64,000 nucleotides of DNA from Candidatus Pseudothioglobus singularis PS1. Lineage in GTDB: Bacteria > Pseudomonadota > Gammaproteobacteria > PS1 > Pseudothioglobaceae. The translations under genes were made by a program, and so were the position numbers. The stretch is from positions 1,612,001 through 1,676,000 of the forward strand of contig NZ_CP006911.1 in the NCBI RefSeq assembly GCF_001281385.1, read 5' to 3'. Of this stretch, positions 54,004 through 63,347 are shown piece after piece. The notes beneath the pieces were generated by a model. That model was not told the DNA's origin. It was given only the letters and a program-made list of their open reading frames with translations, and did not search any database. Position 1 is the stretch's first letter. Each line of letters starts with the position of its first letter.

Positions 54004-54037
54004 AACCAACAAACATTTTTGTTAGTTGGTTTTTTTG
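54004..54037 (+). terminator. Terminator-like hairpin at the extreme 5'-end of the dppA message
   Basis: AACCAAC (54004-54010) pairs with GTTGGTT (54025-54031), with a further three inner pairs past one mismatch, followed by a seven-T run. It may end transcription from upstream (narI remnant) or, being at the dpp start point, protect the 5'-end of the dppA RNA. Confidence 0.7.
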
Positions 54038-54089
54038 TTTAGCAATTCTATAACCTAGCCAGACTAGGTATTAAATTAAGGAGAAATAT

Positions 54090-55676
54090 ATGAAAAAATC
54101 ACTACTTGCCGCTGGGCTTGGTCTCAGTATGGCATTAAGTGGAGTAGCACAAGCCAAAACAATGGTTTTTTGTTCTGAAGGAAGTCCTGAAGGCTTTACA
54201 CCTTCGCTTTACTCAGCCGGGACGACATTTGACGCTTCTTCACAAACTATTTTCAATCGCCTTGTCCAGTTTGAGACAGGCACAACAAAAGTAATCCCTG
54301 GTTTAGCTGAATCTTGGTCTGCATCTGATGATGGACTAGAGTACACGTTTAACTTACGTAAAGGTGTCAAGTTCCATTCAACACCTTACTTTACTCCAAC
54401 TCGTGACTTTAACGCAGATGACATCATGTTTAGCTTCAACAGACAGTGGGATAAAGATCATCCTTATTATGCTGTAGGTGGAGAGCACTTGTATTTTGGA
54501 TGGATGGGTATGGATGGATTAATTGGGTCCATTGATAAAATTGATGACCATACAGTTAAGTTCACTTTGACTAAGCCTGAATCACCTTTTGTTTCAAATT
54601 TAGCTATGGACTTTGCTTCAATATTATCAGCTGAGTATGCAGACAATTTGACTGCCTCTGGGAATCAAGCTGATATTGACTTCAAACCAGTTGGTACGGG
54701 CCCATTTGTCTTTAAGTCTTACAAGAAGGATTCAATGATTCGTTATGAAGCCTTTGATGACTATTGGGACGGTAGATCTAACATTGATAAGCTAGTTTTT
54801 GCTATCACTACTGACTCTAGTGTTCGTTATCAAAAACTTAAGGCAGGAGAATGTCACGTGATGCCTTATCCTAACCCTGCTGATGTTGCAGAGATGCAGG
54901 CAGATCCAGAAATCAATGTCCTAGAACAAGAAGGCTTAAATGTTGGTTACTTAGCATTTAACACTGAGAAGGCGCCATTTGACCAAAAGATGGTTCGTCA
55001 AGCTCTAAGCATGGCTATCAACAAGCAAGCAATCTTGGATATCGTTTTTGAGGGTGCGGGCTCTGTTGCAAAAAACCCAATTCCACCAACCATGTGGTCT
55101 TATAACCATGCGGTTAGAGATTACGCTTATGATCCAGCTGGTGCAAAATCAATGCTAGACGCCGCTGGTGTAAGTGGACTCAAGACAAATATCTGGGCGA
55201 TGCCAGTTCAGCGTCCTTATAACCCTAACGCCCGTCGTATGGCTGAACTAATTCAGGCTGACTGGGCTGCTGTAGGTGTTGACGCTGAAATTGTTACATT
55301 TGAGTGGGGTGAGTACCTCAAGCGCTCAAATGCTGGCGAACACGACACAGTGTTATTGGGTTGGACTGGAGACAATGGTGATCCAGACAACTTCATGGGT
55401 GTTTTATTAGGTTGTGCCGCTGCCAAATCTGGTGGTAACCGTGCACGCTGGTGCCATGAGGAATTTGATTCTCTCCTAAATGAAGCAAGACAGTTAACTG
55501 ATCAAGCTGAAAGAACTGTTTTATATGAAGCAGCACAGGAGATCTTCAAAGAGGAAGCACCATGGGTAACTATTGCGCACTCAGTTGCATTTAAACCTGT
55601 TCGCGCTGAAGTGACAGGATTTAAAGTTCACCCACTTGGAAGCCACATCTTTTATGATGGTGTCGACCTAAAATAA
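54090..55676 (+). CDS. ABC transporter substrate-binding protein, peptide/family 5 (DppA-like)
   Basis: 528 residues with a signal peptide ending VAQA (about 22). SBP_bac_5 features: VFCSEGSPEGFTPSLYSAGT, GLAESWSASDDGLEYTFNLR, VGTGPFVFKSYKKDS and YNPNARRMAELIQADW. Binds a peptide-like solute in the periplasm and presents it to the DppBC-like channel. Closest in style to dipeptide-binding DppA, though haem or other solutes are also bound in this family. A ribosome site AAGGAG precedes the ATG. Confidence 0.9.
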   Translation: MKKSLLAAGLGLSMALSGVAQAKTMVFCSEGSPEGFTPSLYSAGTTFDASSQTIFNRLVQFETGTTKVIPGLAESWSASDDGLEYTFNLRKGVKFHSTPYFTPTRDFNADDIMFSFNRQWDKDHPYYAVGGEHLYFGWMGMDGLIGSIDKIDDHTVKFTLTKPESPFVSNLAMDFASILSAEYADNLTASGNQADIDFKPVGTGPFVFKSYKKDSMIRYEAFDDYWDGRSNIDKLVFAITTDSSVRYQKLKAGECHVMPYPNPADVAEMQADPEINVLEQEGLNVGYLAFNTEKAPFDQKMVRQALSMAINKQAILDIVFEGAGSVAKNPIPPTMWSYNHAVRDYAYDPAGAKSMLDAAGVSGLKTNIWAMPVQRPYNPNARRMAELIQADWAAVGVDAEIVTFEWGEYLKRSNAGEHDTVLLGWTGDNGDPDNFMGVLLGCAAAKSGGNRARWCHEEFDSLLNEARQLTDQAERTVLYEAAQEIFKEEAPWVTIAHSVAFKPVRAEVTGFKVHPLGSHIFYDGVDLK

Positions 55677-55684
55677 ATAACATT

Positions 55685-55713
55685 TTGACGCGGATATCTA
55701 ATATCCGCGTCAA
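55685..55713 (+). promoter_or_regulatory. Perfect 13-bp hairpin after dppA
   Basis: TTGACGCGGATAT (55685-55697) and its exact complement (55701-55713) with a 3-base loop, no full T-run. In such operons (binding protein first) hairpins stabilise the upstream message or cut read-through, giving more binding protein than channel. That role is inferred. Confidence 0.7.
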
Positions 55714-55736
55714 TTTATATTTAAGTTGTTAGACCT

Positions 55737-55765
55737 AATAGCTACGTGTTTTTTTAGTAGCTATT
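55737..55765 (+). promoter_or_regulatory. Second hairpin between dppA and dppB
   Basis: AATAGCTAC (55737-55745) pairs perfectly with GTAGCTATT (55757-55765), with a T-rich 11-base loop. It lies 34 bases before dppB. Confidence 0.5.
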
Positions 55766-55799
55766 TAGCCTACCAATTTAAGCCACACACAAAGTAACT

Positions 55800-56819
55800 A
55801 TGCTTCGCTTTTTAATTAACCGTCTAATGTTGCTGGTGCCAGTATTCTTTGGCGTCACGCTGGTTGCCTTTGGCTTTATCAGGGTTCTTCCTGGAGACCC
55901 AGTTGAGGTTCTTGCTGGTGAAAGAGGACTGAGTACAGAAAGACACGCTGAACTTCTCGCACAACTTGGCTTTGATAAGCCGATATGGCAACAGTATCTA
56001 AACTATTTGACTGACATACTTCATGGAGATTTGGGCACCTCTTTAATCACGAATAGGCCTGTCGTTGAGGAGTTTTTTGAACTATTTCCTGCTACTGCTG
56101 AGCTTGGAGTCTGTGCAATCTTATTTGCCCTCATTATTGGTGTTCCTGCGGGGATAATTGCAGCCATAAAAAGAGGCTCTTGGGTAGACCAAGGAATAAT
56201 GAGCATCTCCTTGACGGGTTACTCTATGCCAATATTTTGGTGGGGCCTGCTCCTTATAATCCTTTTTTCAAATACATTGCATCTTACGCCTGTGTCTGGC
56301 AGACTCTCTTTTTTATTTGATGTGCCTCCAGTGACAGGGTTTATGCTTATTGACACTCTTCTCAGTGACGAAGAAGGCTCTTTTTTAAATGCTCTTCATC
56401 ATCTAGTCTTACCATCTATTGTCTTGGGAACAATACCCCTCGCTGTTATTGCTCGCCAAACACGTTCAGCCATGCTCGAAGTATTAAGCGAGGATTATGT
56501 TCGCACTGCTCGAGCAAAAGGCTTATCAACCTTTAGAATAATTGGAGTTCATGCGCTCAGAAACGCAATGATTACTGTAGTCACAGTTATAGGGCTTCAG
56601 GTAGCTGTGTTGCTTGCTGGAGCAATTCTTACAGAGACTATTTTTGGATGGCCAGGGATCGGGAAGTGGATTATATTTTCAGTCTTTAGTAGAGACTACT
56701 TTGCAGTCCAAGGTGGGCTCTTGTTAATTGCGACAAGCATTATGATTGTTAATTTAATTGTCGATCTTTTATATGGCCTAATAAACCCTAGAATCCTTCA
56801 TCAGAAGTCTAAATCATGA
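55800..56819 (+). CDS. ABC peptide transporter permease (DppB-like)
   Basis: 339 residues, six hydrophobic helices. LLVPVFFGVTLVAFGFIRVL at the start, the cytoplasmic EDYVRTARAKGLSTFRII EAA-type loop and ETIFGWPGIGKWIIFSVFSRD are typical. Overlaps dppC by 4 bases (ATGA). Confidence 0.92.
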   Translation: MLRFLINRLMLLVPVFFGVTLVAFGFIRVLPGDPVEVLAGERGLSTERHAELLAQLGFDKPIWQQYLNYLTDILHGDLGTSLITNRPVVEEFFELFPATAELGVCAILFALIIGVPAGIIAAIKRGSWVDQGIMSISLTGYSMPIFWWGLLLIILFSNTLHLTPVSGRLSFLFDVPPVTGFMLIDTLLSDEEGSFLNALHHLVLPSIVLGTIPLAVIARQTRSAMLEVLSEDYVRTARAKGLSTFRIIGVHALRNAMITVVTVIGLQVAVLLAGAILTETIFGWPGIGKWIIFSVFSRDYFAVQGGLLLIATSIMIVNLIVDLLYGLINPRILHQKSKS

Positions 56820-57712
56820 ATACTGAGACTACGCCAGCGACCTCAATAAGAAGCCAACAATGGAAAGAGTTTTGGTTCTATTTCAGCGTAAGCAAAACTG
56901 CTGTGGCAGGATTGATATTTTTAATTTTAGTAATATTAATGGCCATATTTGCAGATGTCATTAGCCCTCATGGCCCTGCTGAACAATTCAGAGAGTATGC
57001 AAAACTTCCACCCTCATGGATGGAAGGAGGGCAAGCGCAGTTCTTCCTTGGAACTGATTATGCGGGTCGGGACATGTGGTCAAGAATTATCCATGGGTCG
57101 CGAATGTCCTTGCTTGCTGGCTGTGTAGTAGTCGTTTTGTCTCTATCAATTGGGGTCCTATTAGGCCTTATAGCAGGCTATCGTGGAGGCTGGATTGAGA
57201 CTTTTATAATGCGGGTGATGGATACAATTATGGCTGTGCCAGGGCTCCTATTAGCGTTAGTACTCGTAGCCGTATTAGGGCCAGGACTGTTAAATGCAAT
57301 GATTGCTATTGCAATTACATATACGCCCTCTTTTGTGAGGCTAACAAGAGCATCAACGTTAACCGAATTAAATCGTGATTATGTCACAGCAAGTAGAGTA
57401 GCAGGAGCGAGCCCAACACGACTAATGTTTGTAAGCATTCTTCCAAATTGCATGGCGCCAATCATTGTTCAGGGGACACTCAGCTTTTCTACAGCCATTC
57501 TTGATACTGCTGCGCTAGGTTTTTTAGGCATGGGTGCTCAAGCGCCAATCCCTGAGTGGGGGACTTTAATTGCTGAGAATAGAGATCTAATTTTGAACGC
57601 ACCATGGACCGTCACCTTTCCTGGGGTTGCTATTTTGTTGGCAGTTCTTGCAATAAACCTAGTGGGCGATGGCTTGCGAGATGCCCTTGATCCAAAACTT
57701 AAAAGGTCTTAA
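56816..57712 (+). CDS. ABC peptide transporter permease (DppC-like)
   Basis: 298 residues, six hydrophobic helices. FLGTDYAGRDMWSRIIHGSR, RDYVTASRVAGASPTRLMF (EAA loop) and GMGAQAPIPEWGTLIAENR are the DppC marks. Forms the channel with the DppB-like partner. Confidence 0.92.
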   Translation: MNTETTPATSIRSQQWKEFWFYFSVSKTAVAGLIFLILVILMAIFADVISPHGPAEQFREYAKLPPSWMEGGQAQFFLGTDYAGRDMWSRIIHGSRMSLLAGCVVVVLSLSIGVLLGLIAGYRGGWIETFIMRVMDTIMAVPGLLLALVLVAVLGPGLLNAMIAIAITYTPSFVRLTRASTLTELNRDYVTASRVAGASPTRLMFVSILPNCMAPIIVQGTLSFSTAILDTAALGFLGMGAQAPIPEWGTLIAENRDLILNAPWTVTFPGVAILLAVLAINLVGDGLRDALDPKLKRS

Positions 57713-57714
57713 TA

Positions 57715-58686
57715 ATGGCTCTATTAGAAATTAAAAATTTAACTGTTGATTTTGCCACTGCAACTGGCTCGCTGAGGGCAGTTGATGGAATCAATCTAAC
57801 AATAGACGAAGGTGAAATTGTAGCAGTTGTTGGAGAGTCTGGATCTGGAAAATCCGTTGGAATGCTTGCAATGATGGGACTTCTTCCATGGACGTCTACT
57901 GTAACCGCTGACCATATGATTTTTGATGGGCAGGATTTGCTTAACATGTCGGATAAAGAACGCAGGAAAATTATTGGCAAAGATATAAGTATGATTTTTC
58001 AAGAGCCCATGACAAGCCTTAACCCCTGCTTCACTGTTGGCTATCAAATCACTGAGGTTCTAGCTCAGCATTTTGGCGGAAAAAGAAGAAGTTATAACAA
58101 CAAAGCAATAGAACTGCTAAATCAGGTAGGTATTCCAGCTGCTCAGAGCCGACTGAATTCATACCCTCATCAACTTTCTGGTGGAATGTGTCAGAGAGTC
58201 ATGATTGCCATGATGATTGCCTGCCAGCCAAAACTCCTTATTGCTGACGAACCTACAACAGCTTTAGATGTAACTATCCAAGCTCAAATACTTGAGTTAT
58301 TAATAGAGCTTCAGAAGAGCCAAGGAATGGCGTTAGTGTTAATCACACATGATATGGCCGTTGTAGCCGAAACAGCGGAGCGTGTTGTGGTGCTTTACGC
58401 GGGTCAGCAGGTTGAACAGCGAACAGTAAAACAGTTATTTAAAGAACCAAAACATCCATACTCTGAGGCACTTCTAAACGCTCTTCCTGAAAGGGCAAAT
58501 GATAAACTTTTAAATGCAATACCAGGCGTCGTTCCAGGCCAGATGGATAGACCCCAGGGCTGCCTATTTAGTCCAAGATGTGAGTATGCGACAAGCATTT
58601 GTAAAGAAAAAAGTCCAAACCTAAATGACGGAATATTGTGTCACTTTCCTCTTGGAGAGGAGTCTCTTAAAGTGGAGTCTCAATAA
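57715..58686 (+). CDS. ABC peptide transporter ATPase (DppD-like)
   Basis: 323 residues. Walker [13 protein letters not shown], signature [15 protein letters not shown], Walker [13 protein letters not shown], then the oligopeptide/dipeptide C-terminal extension with cysteines ([15 protein letters not shown]). Its stop overlaps the ATG of the next ATPase (TAATG). Confidence 0.93.
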   Translation: MALLEIKNLTVDFATATGSLRAVDGINLTIDEGEIVAVVGESGSGKSVGMLAMMGLLPWTSTVTADHMIFDGQDLLNMSDKERRKIIGKDISMIFQEPMTSLNPCFTVGYQITEVLAQHFGGKRRSYNNKAIELLNQVGIPAAQSRLNSYPHQLSGGMCQRVMIAMMIACQPKLLIADEPTTALDVTIQAQILELLIELQKSQGMALVLITHDMAVVAETAERVVVLYAGQQVEQRTVKQLFKEPKHPYSEALLNALPERANDKLLNAIPGVVPGQMDRPQGCLFSPRCEYATSICKEKSPNLNDGILCHFPLGEESLKVESQ

Positions 58687-59663
58687 TGTCTGAACCTATA
58701 ATTAAAGCTCGCAATCTTCATAAGTACTATGAAATAAAAGATGGATTACTTCACGCACCTCAAGATTTAAAGGCACTCTCTGGTGTTAGCTTTGATTTAT
58801 TTGAGGGTCAAACCCTAGCTGTGGTTGGTGAGTCTGGCTGTGGTAAATCTACATTGGCTCGCCTTCTTACATCGATTGAGAGTCCAACCTCTGGATATTT
58901 AAGTGTTGACGGAATAGATATGGCAGACTCACAAGACAAACTAATGTCTAAAAAGCTTAGACAAACAGTTCAAATGGTCTTCCAAGATCCATTTGGATCA
59001 CTAAATCCTAGGCAAAAAGTGGGTGATATTATTCAGGAGCCGCTCCTAATAAATACTGAGTTAAGTGCTACTGAAAGGAGAGAGAAGGCATTAGATATTA
59101 TGAGACTGGTGGGCCTCAAGGAAGAGCATTTTCATCGTTACCCTCATATGTTCTCAGGTGGACAAAGGCAAAGAATCGCAATAGCAAGAGCCCTCATATT
59201 AAAACCAAAGGTTGTTGTTCTTGATGAACCTGTATCAGCGCTCGATGTATCTATTCAAGCACAGGTCATCAATCTTCTAATAGAGCTTCAAAAGGAACTT
59301 GGACTTGCTTATGTTTTTATCTCTCATGATCTAAGCGTTGTGCGTCATATTGCTGATGATATCTTAGTCATGTACTTAGGCAAGCCTGTTGAACAAGGGC
59401 CTAGTAAGGTCATCTTTAAAACTCCTAAGCATCCCTACACTCAGGCTCTTTTATCGGCAACACCTAGCACCAATGTAGACAAAAACAAAAAACGCATAAA
59501 GCTTACTGGTGAGTTGCCTTCGCCAATAGAGCCTCCAAGTGGATGCACTTTTAACCCGCGATGTCAACATGCTCAAAAGAGCTGCAAAACATCTGAGCCG
59601 GTTATGGAAACTTATGGCAAATCACAAGCCGCCTGTCTTGCGCTTGACGAGGGTCGAATATAA
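58686..59663 (+). CDS. ABC peptide transporter ATPase (DppF-like)
   Basis: 325 residues. Walker A VVGESGCGKSTLARL, signature FSGGQRQRIAIARAL, Walker B VVLDEPVSALD and a C-terminal GCTFNPRCQHAQKSC extension. Second ATPase of the pair. Confidence 0.93.
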   Translation: MSEPIIKARNLHKYYEIKDGLLHAPQDLKALSGVSFDLFEGQTLAVVGESGCGKSTLARLLTSIESPTSGYLSVDGIDMADSQDKLMSKKLRQTVQMVFQDPFGSLNPRQKVGDIIQEPLLINTELSATERREKALDIMRLVGLKEEHFHRYPHMFSGGQRQRIAIARALILKPKVVVLDEPVSALDVSIQAQVINLLIELQKELGLAYVFISHDLSVVRHIADDILVMYLGKPVEQGPSKVIFKTPKHPYTQALLSATPSTNVDKNKKRIKLTGELPSPIEPPSGCTFNPRCQHAQKSCKTSEPVMETYGKSQAACLALDEGRI

Positions 59664-59689
59664 TAATAAGCGATAATAGGAAAAACCTT

Positions 59690-60775
59690 ATGTCAAATAA
59701 ATTATTAAAACTTAAAAAATTAATGAAGGAAAACGAGGTTGATCTATTAGCCCTGGGTCCTGGAACTCATATGAGATGGCTTTTAGGATTTAACCCTTAT
59801 CCTGATGAAAGGCCTTGCATGCTTTTGTTGGGATTAGAAAAGGATGCGTTTCTAATGCCATCGGTTAATGCAGAAGATGCTATGAAGCGTTCAGATATTA
59901 AAATGTTTAGCTGGAATGATGAAAGCGGTCCTAGTAAAGCGCTGGTTGAAGCTCTTATTTTTACCGGTTCATCAAATGCAAAACATATTGCAATAGATGA
60001 GGCAATGCGCTCTCACTTCGCTTTAATACTTATTGACGCATTACCAAAACCAACCTATGAGTTTACTAACTCTACGATTGGCGCACTCAGGATGCGCAAA
60101 GATGCTGATGAATTTGTTAACCTTAAAGAGAATGCATTGATTGATGATCGCGCAATGCAAGCTGGCTTTGCAGCAATTAAAAAAGGTGTAACTGAACTCG
60201 AAATAGGTGAGGCAATTAACACACACTTTATTTCTGAAGGCGCAAAACCTCAGTTTTGTATTGTAGGGTCTGGCCCAAATGGCGCTTTTCCACATCATCA
60301 TACTGGAAATAGAAAAGTAGAAAATGGTGACGTAGTACTGATTGATATTGGGGGTAGAAAAGGCACTTTTCCAAGTGACATGACTCGCATGTCTGTTCTG
60401 GGTGAGCCGCCAAAAGATTATCTTGAGGTTCATGCGATTGTAGAACGTGCAGTGCAAGCAGCAATGGCGGCAGCAAAACCAGGAGTTATGGCCAAAGATG
60501 TAGATGCTGCAGCAAGGGATGTTATTACTGAGGCCGGGTATGGAGAATTTTTTGTTCATAGGACGGGACACGGTCTTGGCATTGATATTCACGAGCCACC
60601 CTATATCACTGCAACTTCTGAAGTTGTCCTAGATGAGGGAATGGTGTTCTCAATCGAACCAGGAATTTATCTTCAGGGTAGGTTTGGTGTTCGCCTAGAA
60701 GAGATTGTTATTTTAAGGGCTGATGGGCCCGAAATTCTTTCGGAACTCACTCGAAAAACGAACTTTATAACGTAG
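59690..60775 (+). CDS. M24-family metallopeptidase (Xaa-Pro peptidase/creatinase-like)
   Basis: 361 residues: an N-terminal creatinase-like domain (about 1-130) and a pita-bread domain. The five metal ligands are present: two Asp in IDIGGRKGTFPSDMTRM, His in HRTGHGLGIDIHEPP, Glu in SIEPGIYL and Glu in VRLEEIV, so it should be an active metallohydrolase, probably cleaving X-Pro bonds or a related amide. Its position 27 bases after the peptide transporter suggests that it processes the imported solute. Confidence 0.88.
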   Translation: MSNKLLKLKKLMKENEVDLLALGPGTHMRWLLGFNPYPDERPCMLLLGLEKDAFLMPSVNAEDAMKRSDIKMFSWNDESGPSKALVEALIFTGSSNAKHIAIDEAMRSHFALILIDALPKPTYEFTNSTIGALRMRKDADEFVNLKENALIDDRAMQAGFAAIKKGVTELEIGEAINTHFISEGAKPQFCIVGSGPNGAFPHHHTGNRKVENGDVVLIDIGGRKGTFPSDMTRMSVLGEPPKDYLEVHAIVERAVQAAMAAAKPGVMAKDVDAAARDVITEAGYGEFFVHRTGHGLGIDIHEPPYITATSEVVLDEGMVFSIEPGIYLQGRFGVRLEEIVILRADGPEILSELTRKTNFIT

Positions 60776-60856
60776 TCAAAAAGCGCCAAAAAAACATCTG
60801 CAACATATTGAAAAATGTGTATTATTTTGCATTCTGTTTAATGGTTATTAGTAGCT

Positions 60857-61996
60857 ATGAAAAAAGAATTTAGTTTTGGAACACAGGTTAGAAAATCTCC
60901 ATATTTTGATGCGACTGTGCGTTGGGGAGCAAAGGGATTTTCGGTCTATAACCATATGTATATTCCTAGAGACTTTGGTGACCCTGTTCAAAACTTTTGG
61001 AATCTTGTTAATGATGCAATACTTTGTGATGTTGCAGTTGAGCGCCAAGTTGAAATAACTGGCCCTGATGCGGCTCAATTTGTCCAACTACTAACGCCAA
61101 GAAATCTTTCAGAATGTGCGGTAGGACAATGTAAATATGTACTAATTACTGATGAAAATGGTGGCGTGTTGAATGATCCAGTTCTATTAAGACTTGCTGA
61201 AAATCATTTCTGGCTTTCTTTGGCTGACAGCGACATCTTGATGTGGGCCAAAGGAGTAGCGGTTAACTCTGGGTTAGATGTTAATTTAGGTGAGCCTGAT
61301 GTTTCACCACTGCAACTCCAGGGCCCAAGGTCTGGTGAAATTGCTAAAGCAATATTTGGTGAGCGAATAGATAGCCTTAAATATTACTGGCTTAAGGAAT
61401 TTGAACTCAATGGTATTCCATTAATCATATCTAGAACAGGCTGGTCAAGTGAGCTTGGTTATGAAATCTATCTTCGCGATGGATCTCGTGGAAACGAGCT
61501 TTGGGATCATATTATGGAGATCGGAGAGCCTATGGGATTAGTTCCAGGCCATACCTCTACGATAAGAAGAATAGAGGGCGGCATGCTCTCATATCAGGCT
61601 GATATGGACTACACAGTAAATCCGTTCGAGCTTGGATTGGGGCGTCTTGTTGATCTTGAGATGGATGCCAACTTTATTGGCAAAGAGGCGCTTAAAAAAA
61701 TTAAATCTGAAGGAGTTAAGCGACACCAAGTTGGAATAGAAATCTCATGCACACCGCTTAAGCACCCAAACACAAGCTATTGGCCAATTTTGGTTGAATC
61801 AGAAGAAGTCGGGTATATAACTTCAGCGGTTTATTCGCCGCGACTTGACAAAAATATTGCACTTGCTATGATGGATGTTAACCACTCGGCCATAGATACT
61901 GCTGCAGAGACGACAACCCCAGAAGGTAATTTTCCTATCAAGGTTGTCCAGAAGCCATTCTATGACCCCAAGAAGAAAATTACCTCGGGATCTTAG
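60857..61996 (+). CDS. DmdA/GcvT-family folate-dependent aminomethyl/demethylase
   Basis: 379 residues. VAVERQVEITGPDAAQFVQL, LNDPVLLRLAENHFWLSLAD, LQLQGPRSGEIA, SRTGWSSELGYEIY and RIEGGMLSYQADMDYTVNPF resemble DMSP demethylase DmdA more than glycine-cleavage T protein. DmdA moves a methyl group from dimethylsulfoniopropionate to tetrahydrofolate. Whether this is DmdA, or another methylated-amine demethylase, cannot be settled by eye. It lies between M24 peptidase and OsmC genes. Confidence 0.75.
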   Translation: MKKEFSFGTQVRKSPYFDATVRWGAKGFSVYNHMYIPRDFGDPVQNFWNLVNDAILCDVAVERQVEITGPDAAQFVQLLTPRNLSECAVGQCKYVLITDENGGVLNDPVLLRLAENHFWLSLADSDILMWAKGVAVNSGLDVNLGEPDVSPLQLQGPRSGEIAKAIFGERIDSLKYYWLKEFELNGIPLIISRTGWSSELGYEIYLRDGSRGNELWDHIMEIGEPMGLVPGHTSTIRRIEGGMLSYQADMDYTVNPFELGLGRLVDLEMDANFIGKEALKKIKSEGVKRHQVGIEISCTPLKHPNTSYWPILVESEEVGYITSAVYSPRLDKNIALAMMDVNHSAIDTAAETTTPEGNFPIKVVQKPFYDPKKKITSGS

Positions 61997-62024
61997 CCCG
62001 AGTAAATAGGATTAGGAGAAATTT

Positions 62025-62477
62025 GTGTCTGAACTATCTATCGACCTCAGCTGGAACAGAAAAGAAGAAGAGCTCTCTCCTGGAAAGTTTTCCAGCGAAC
62101 ATCAGGTTACTTATAACGAACAATATAAAGTAATAGCGGATACTGCTCCTGACTGGGGAGGGTCTGCCAATAACACCAATCCAGAGCAGGCGCTCGCTGC
62201 CTCATTAAGCAGCTGTCACATGATGACTTTTTTAGCTCTTGCTGCAAAAACTAAGTGGCCCGTCAATTCTTACATTGACCATGCTGTTGCTCATCTGGGT
62301 AAAAATAGCAAGAAACAGATGGTTGTTAACCGAATTGATTTAAATCCAGTAGTCTCGTTCGATAGCGGCTTTGAAGTCAGTGATGAAGAATTAGCAAAAA
62401 TGCATGATAGGGCCCACAGATATTGCTTTATAGCTAATACATTAGACTCTGAAGTCGAGGTCAATATCAACATTTAA
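62025..62477 (+). CDS. OsmC/Ohr-family protein
   Basis: 150 residues from a GTG start at 62025 behind a good AGGAG (62014-62018). Two active cysteines are in SLSSCHMMTFLALAA and HRYCFIANT, the thiol-peroxidase pair of OsmC/YhfA types. Reduces organic hydroperoxides. Possibly protects the pathway enzymes. Confidence 0.88.
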   Translation: MSELSIDLSWNRKEEELSPGKFSSEHQVTYNEQYKVIADTAPDWGGSANNTNPEQALAASLSSCHMMTFLALAAKTKWPVNSYIDHAVAHLGKNSKKQMVVNRIDLNPVVSFDSGFEVSDEELAKMHDRAHRYCFIANTLDSEVEVNINI

Positions 62478-62517
62478 AAAGTTGGCAATGCGTTTCTGCT
62501 AATATGGAGCCTAAATT

Positions 62518-63342
62518 ATGAGCAGCAATAATAACAACGAAGCTAATACCGATGATTCAATTTTGCTTGAAGAATTTATAGATAATGGCCTATACCGCTT
62601 AACACTTAACGACACCAAAAAGAGAAACGCTCTTTCAGAAGAGATGATGGCCAAACTCAAATCCTTGCTCACAGATTCTACGGACAATAAATCCATAAGA
62701 GTAATAATAATTGCGGGCAACGGACCAGCGTTTTGCTCAGGACATGACTTAAAACAAATGACTGCCGGAAGAGACAACGATGACCAAGGTCTTACCTACT
62801 TTAAAAAAGTATTTGCATCTTGCTCAGAGCTAATGCAAATGATTGTTGAGCACCCCAAACCAATCATTGCTGAAGTTTCAGGCGTCGCAGCAGCAGCAGG
62901 ATGCCAGCTTGTTGCCTGTTGTGATCTTGCTGTAGCTGGAAAGTCTGCTCGATTTATTACTCCGGGCGTAAACATAGGGCTATTCTGCTCCACCCCAATG
63001 GTTGCACTGTCCAGAAATGTATCCAACAAAGCAGCGATGGAGATGCTCCTGACCGGTGAAATGGTAAGTGCAGATAAAGCGGAACACATTGGACTTATAA
63101 ACCGAGTTACAGATGATGCTGATTTGAAACAAGAGACAACAGCTCTGGCAGAACTTATTGCCTCAAAATCTAGTCTGACATTAAAGATTGGAAAGGAAGC
63201 CTTTTATAAACAAAAAGATATGCCTCTTTCAGAGGCTTATGACTTCGCGTCAAAGGTCATGGTAGAAAACATGTTAGAACATGATGCTAAGGAGGGCATT
63301 GGCTCGTTCCTAGAAAAGCGCAAACCTAAATGGCAAAATTAG
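62518..63342 (+). CDS. Enoyl-CoA hydratase/isomerase family (ECHDC3-like)
   Basis: 274 residues. Crotonase fold: oxyanion-hole segment FCSGHDLKQM, GVAAAAGCQLVACCDLAVAG and RFITPGVNIGLFCSTPM. The last is the ECHDC3-type variant, in which the usual catalytic Glu positions seem to hold other residues, so hydratase activity is not assured. Overlaps or abuts the synthetase gene downstream. Confidence 0.88.
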   Translation: MSSNNNNEANTDDSILLEEFIDNGLYRLTLNDTKKRNALSEEMMAKLKSLLTDSTDNKSIRVIIIAGNGPAFCSGHDLKQMTAGRDNDDQGLTYFKKVFASCSELMQMIVEHPKPIIAEVSGVAAAAGCQLVACCDLAVAGKSARFITPGVNIGLFCSTPMVALSRNVSNKAAMEMLLTGEMVSADKAEHIGLINRVTDDADLKQETTALAELIASKSSLTLKIGKEAFYKQKDMPLSEAYDFASKVMVENMLEHDAKEGIGSFLEKRKPKWQN

Positions 63343-63347
63343 TGGCA

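Noticed and set aside
60041-60592. Minus-strand 183-codon frame opposite the M24 gene
   Set aside because: Antisense to a gene with all five metal ligands; product has no recognisable composition.
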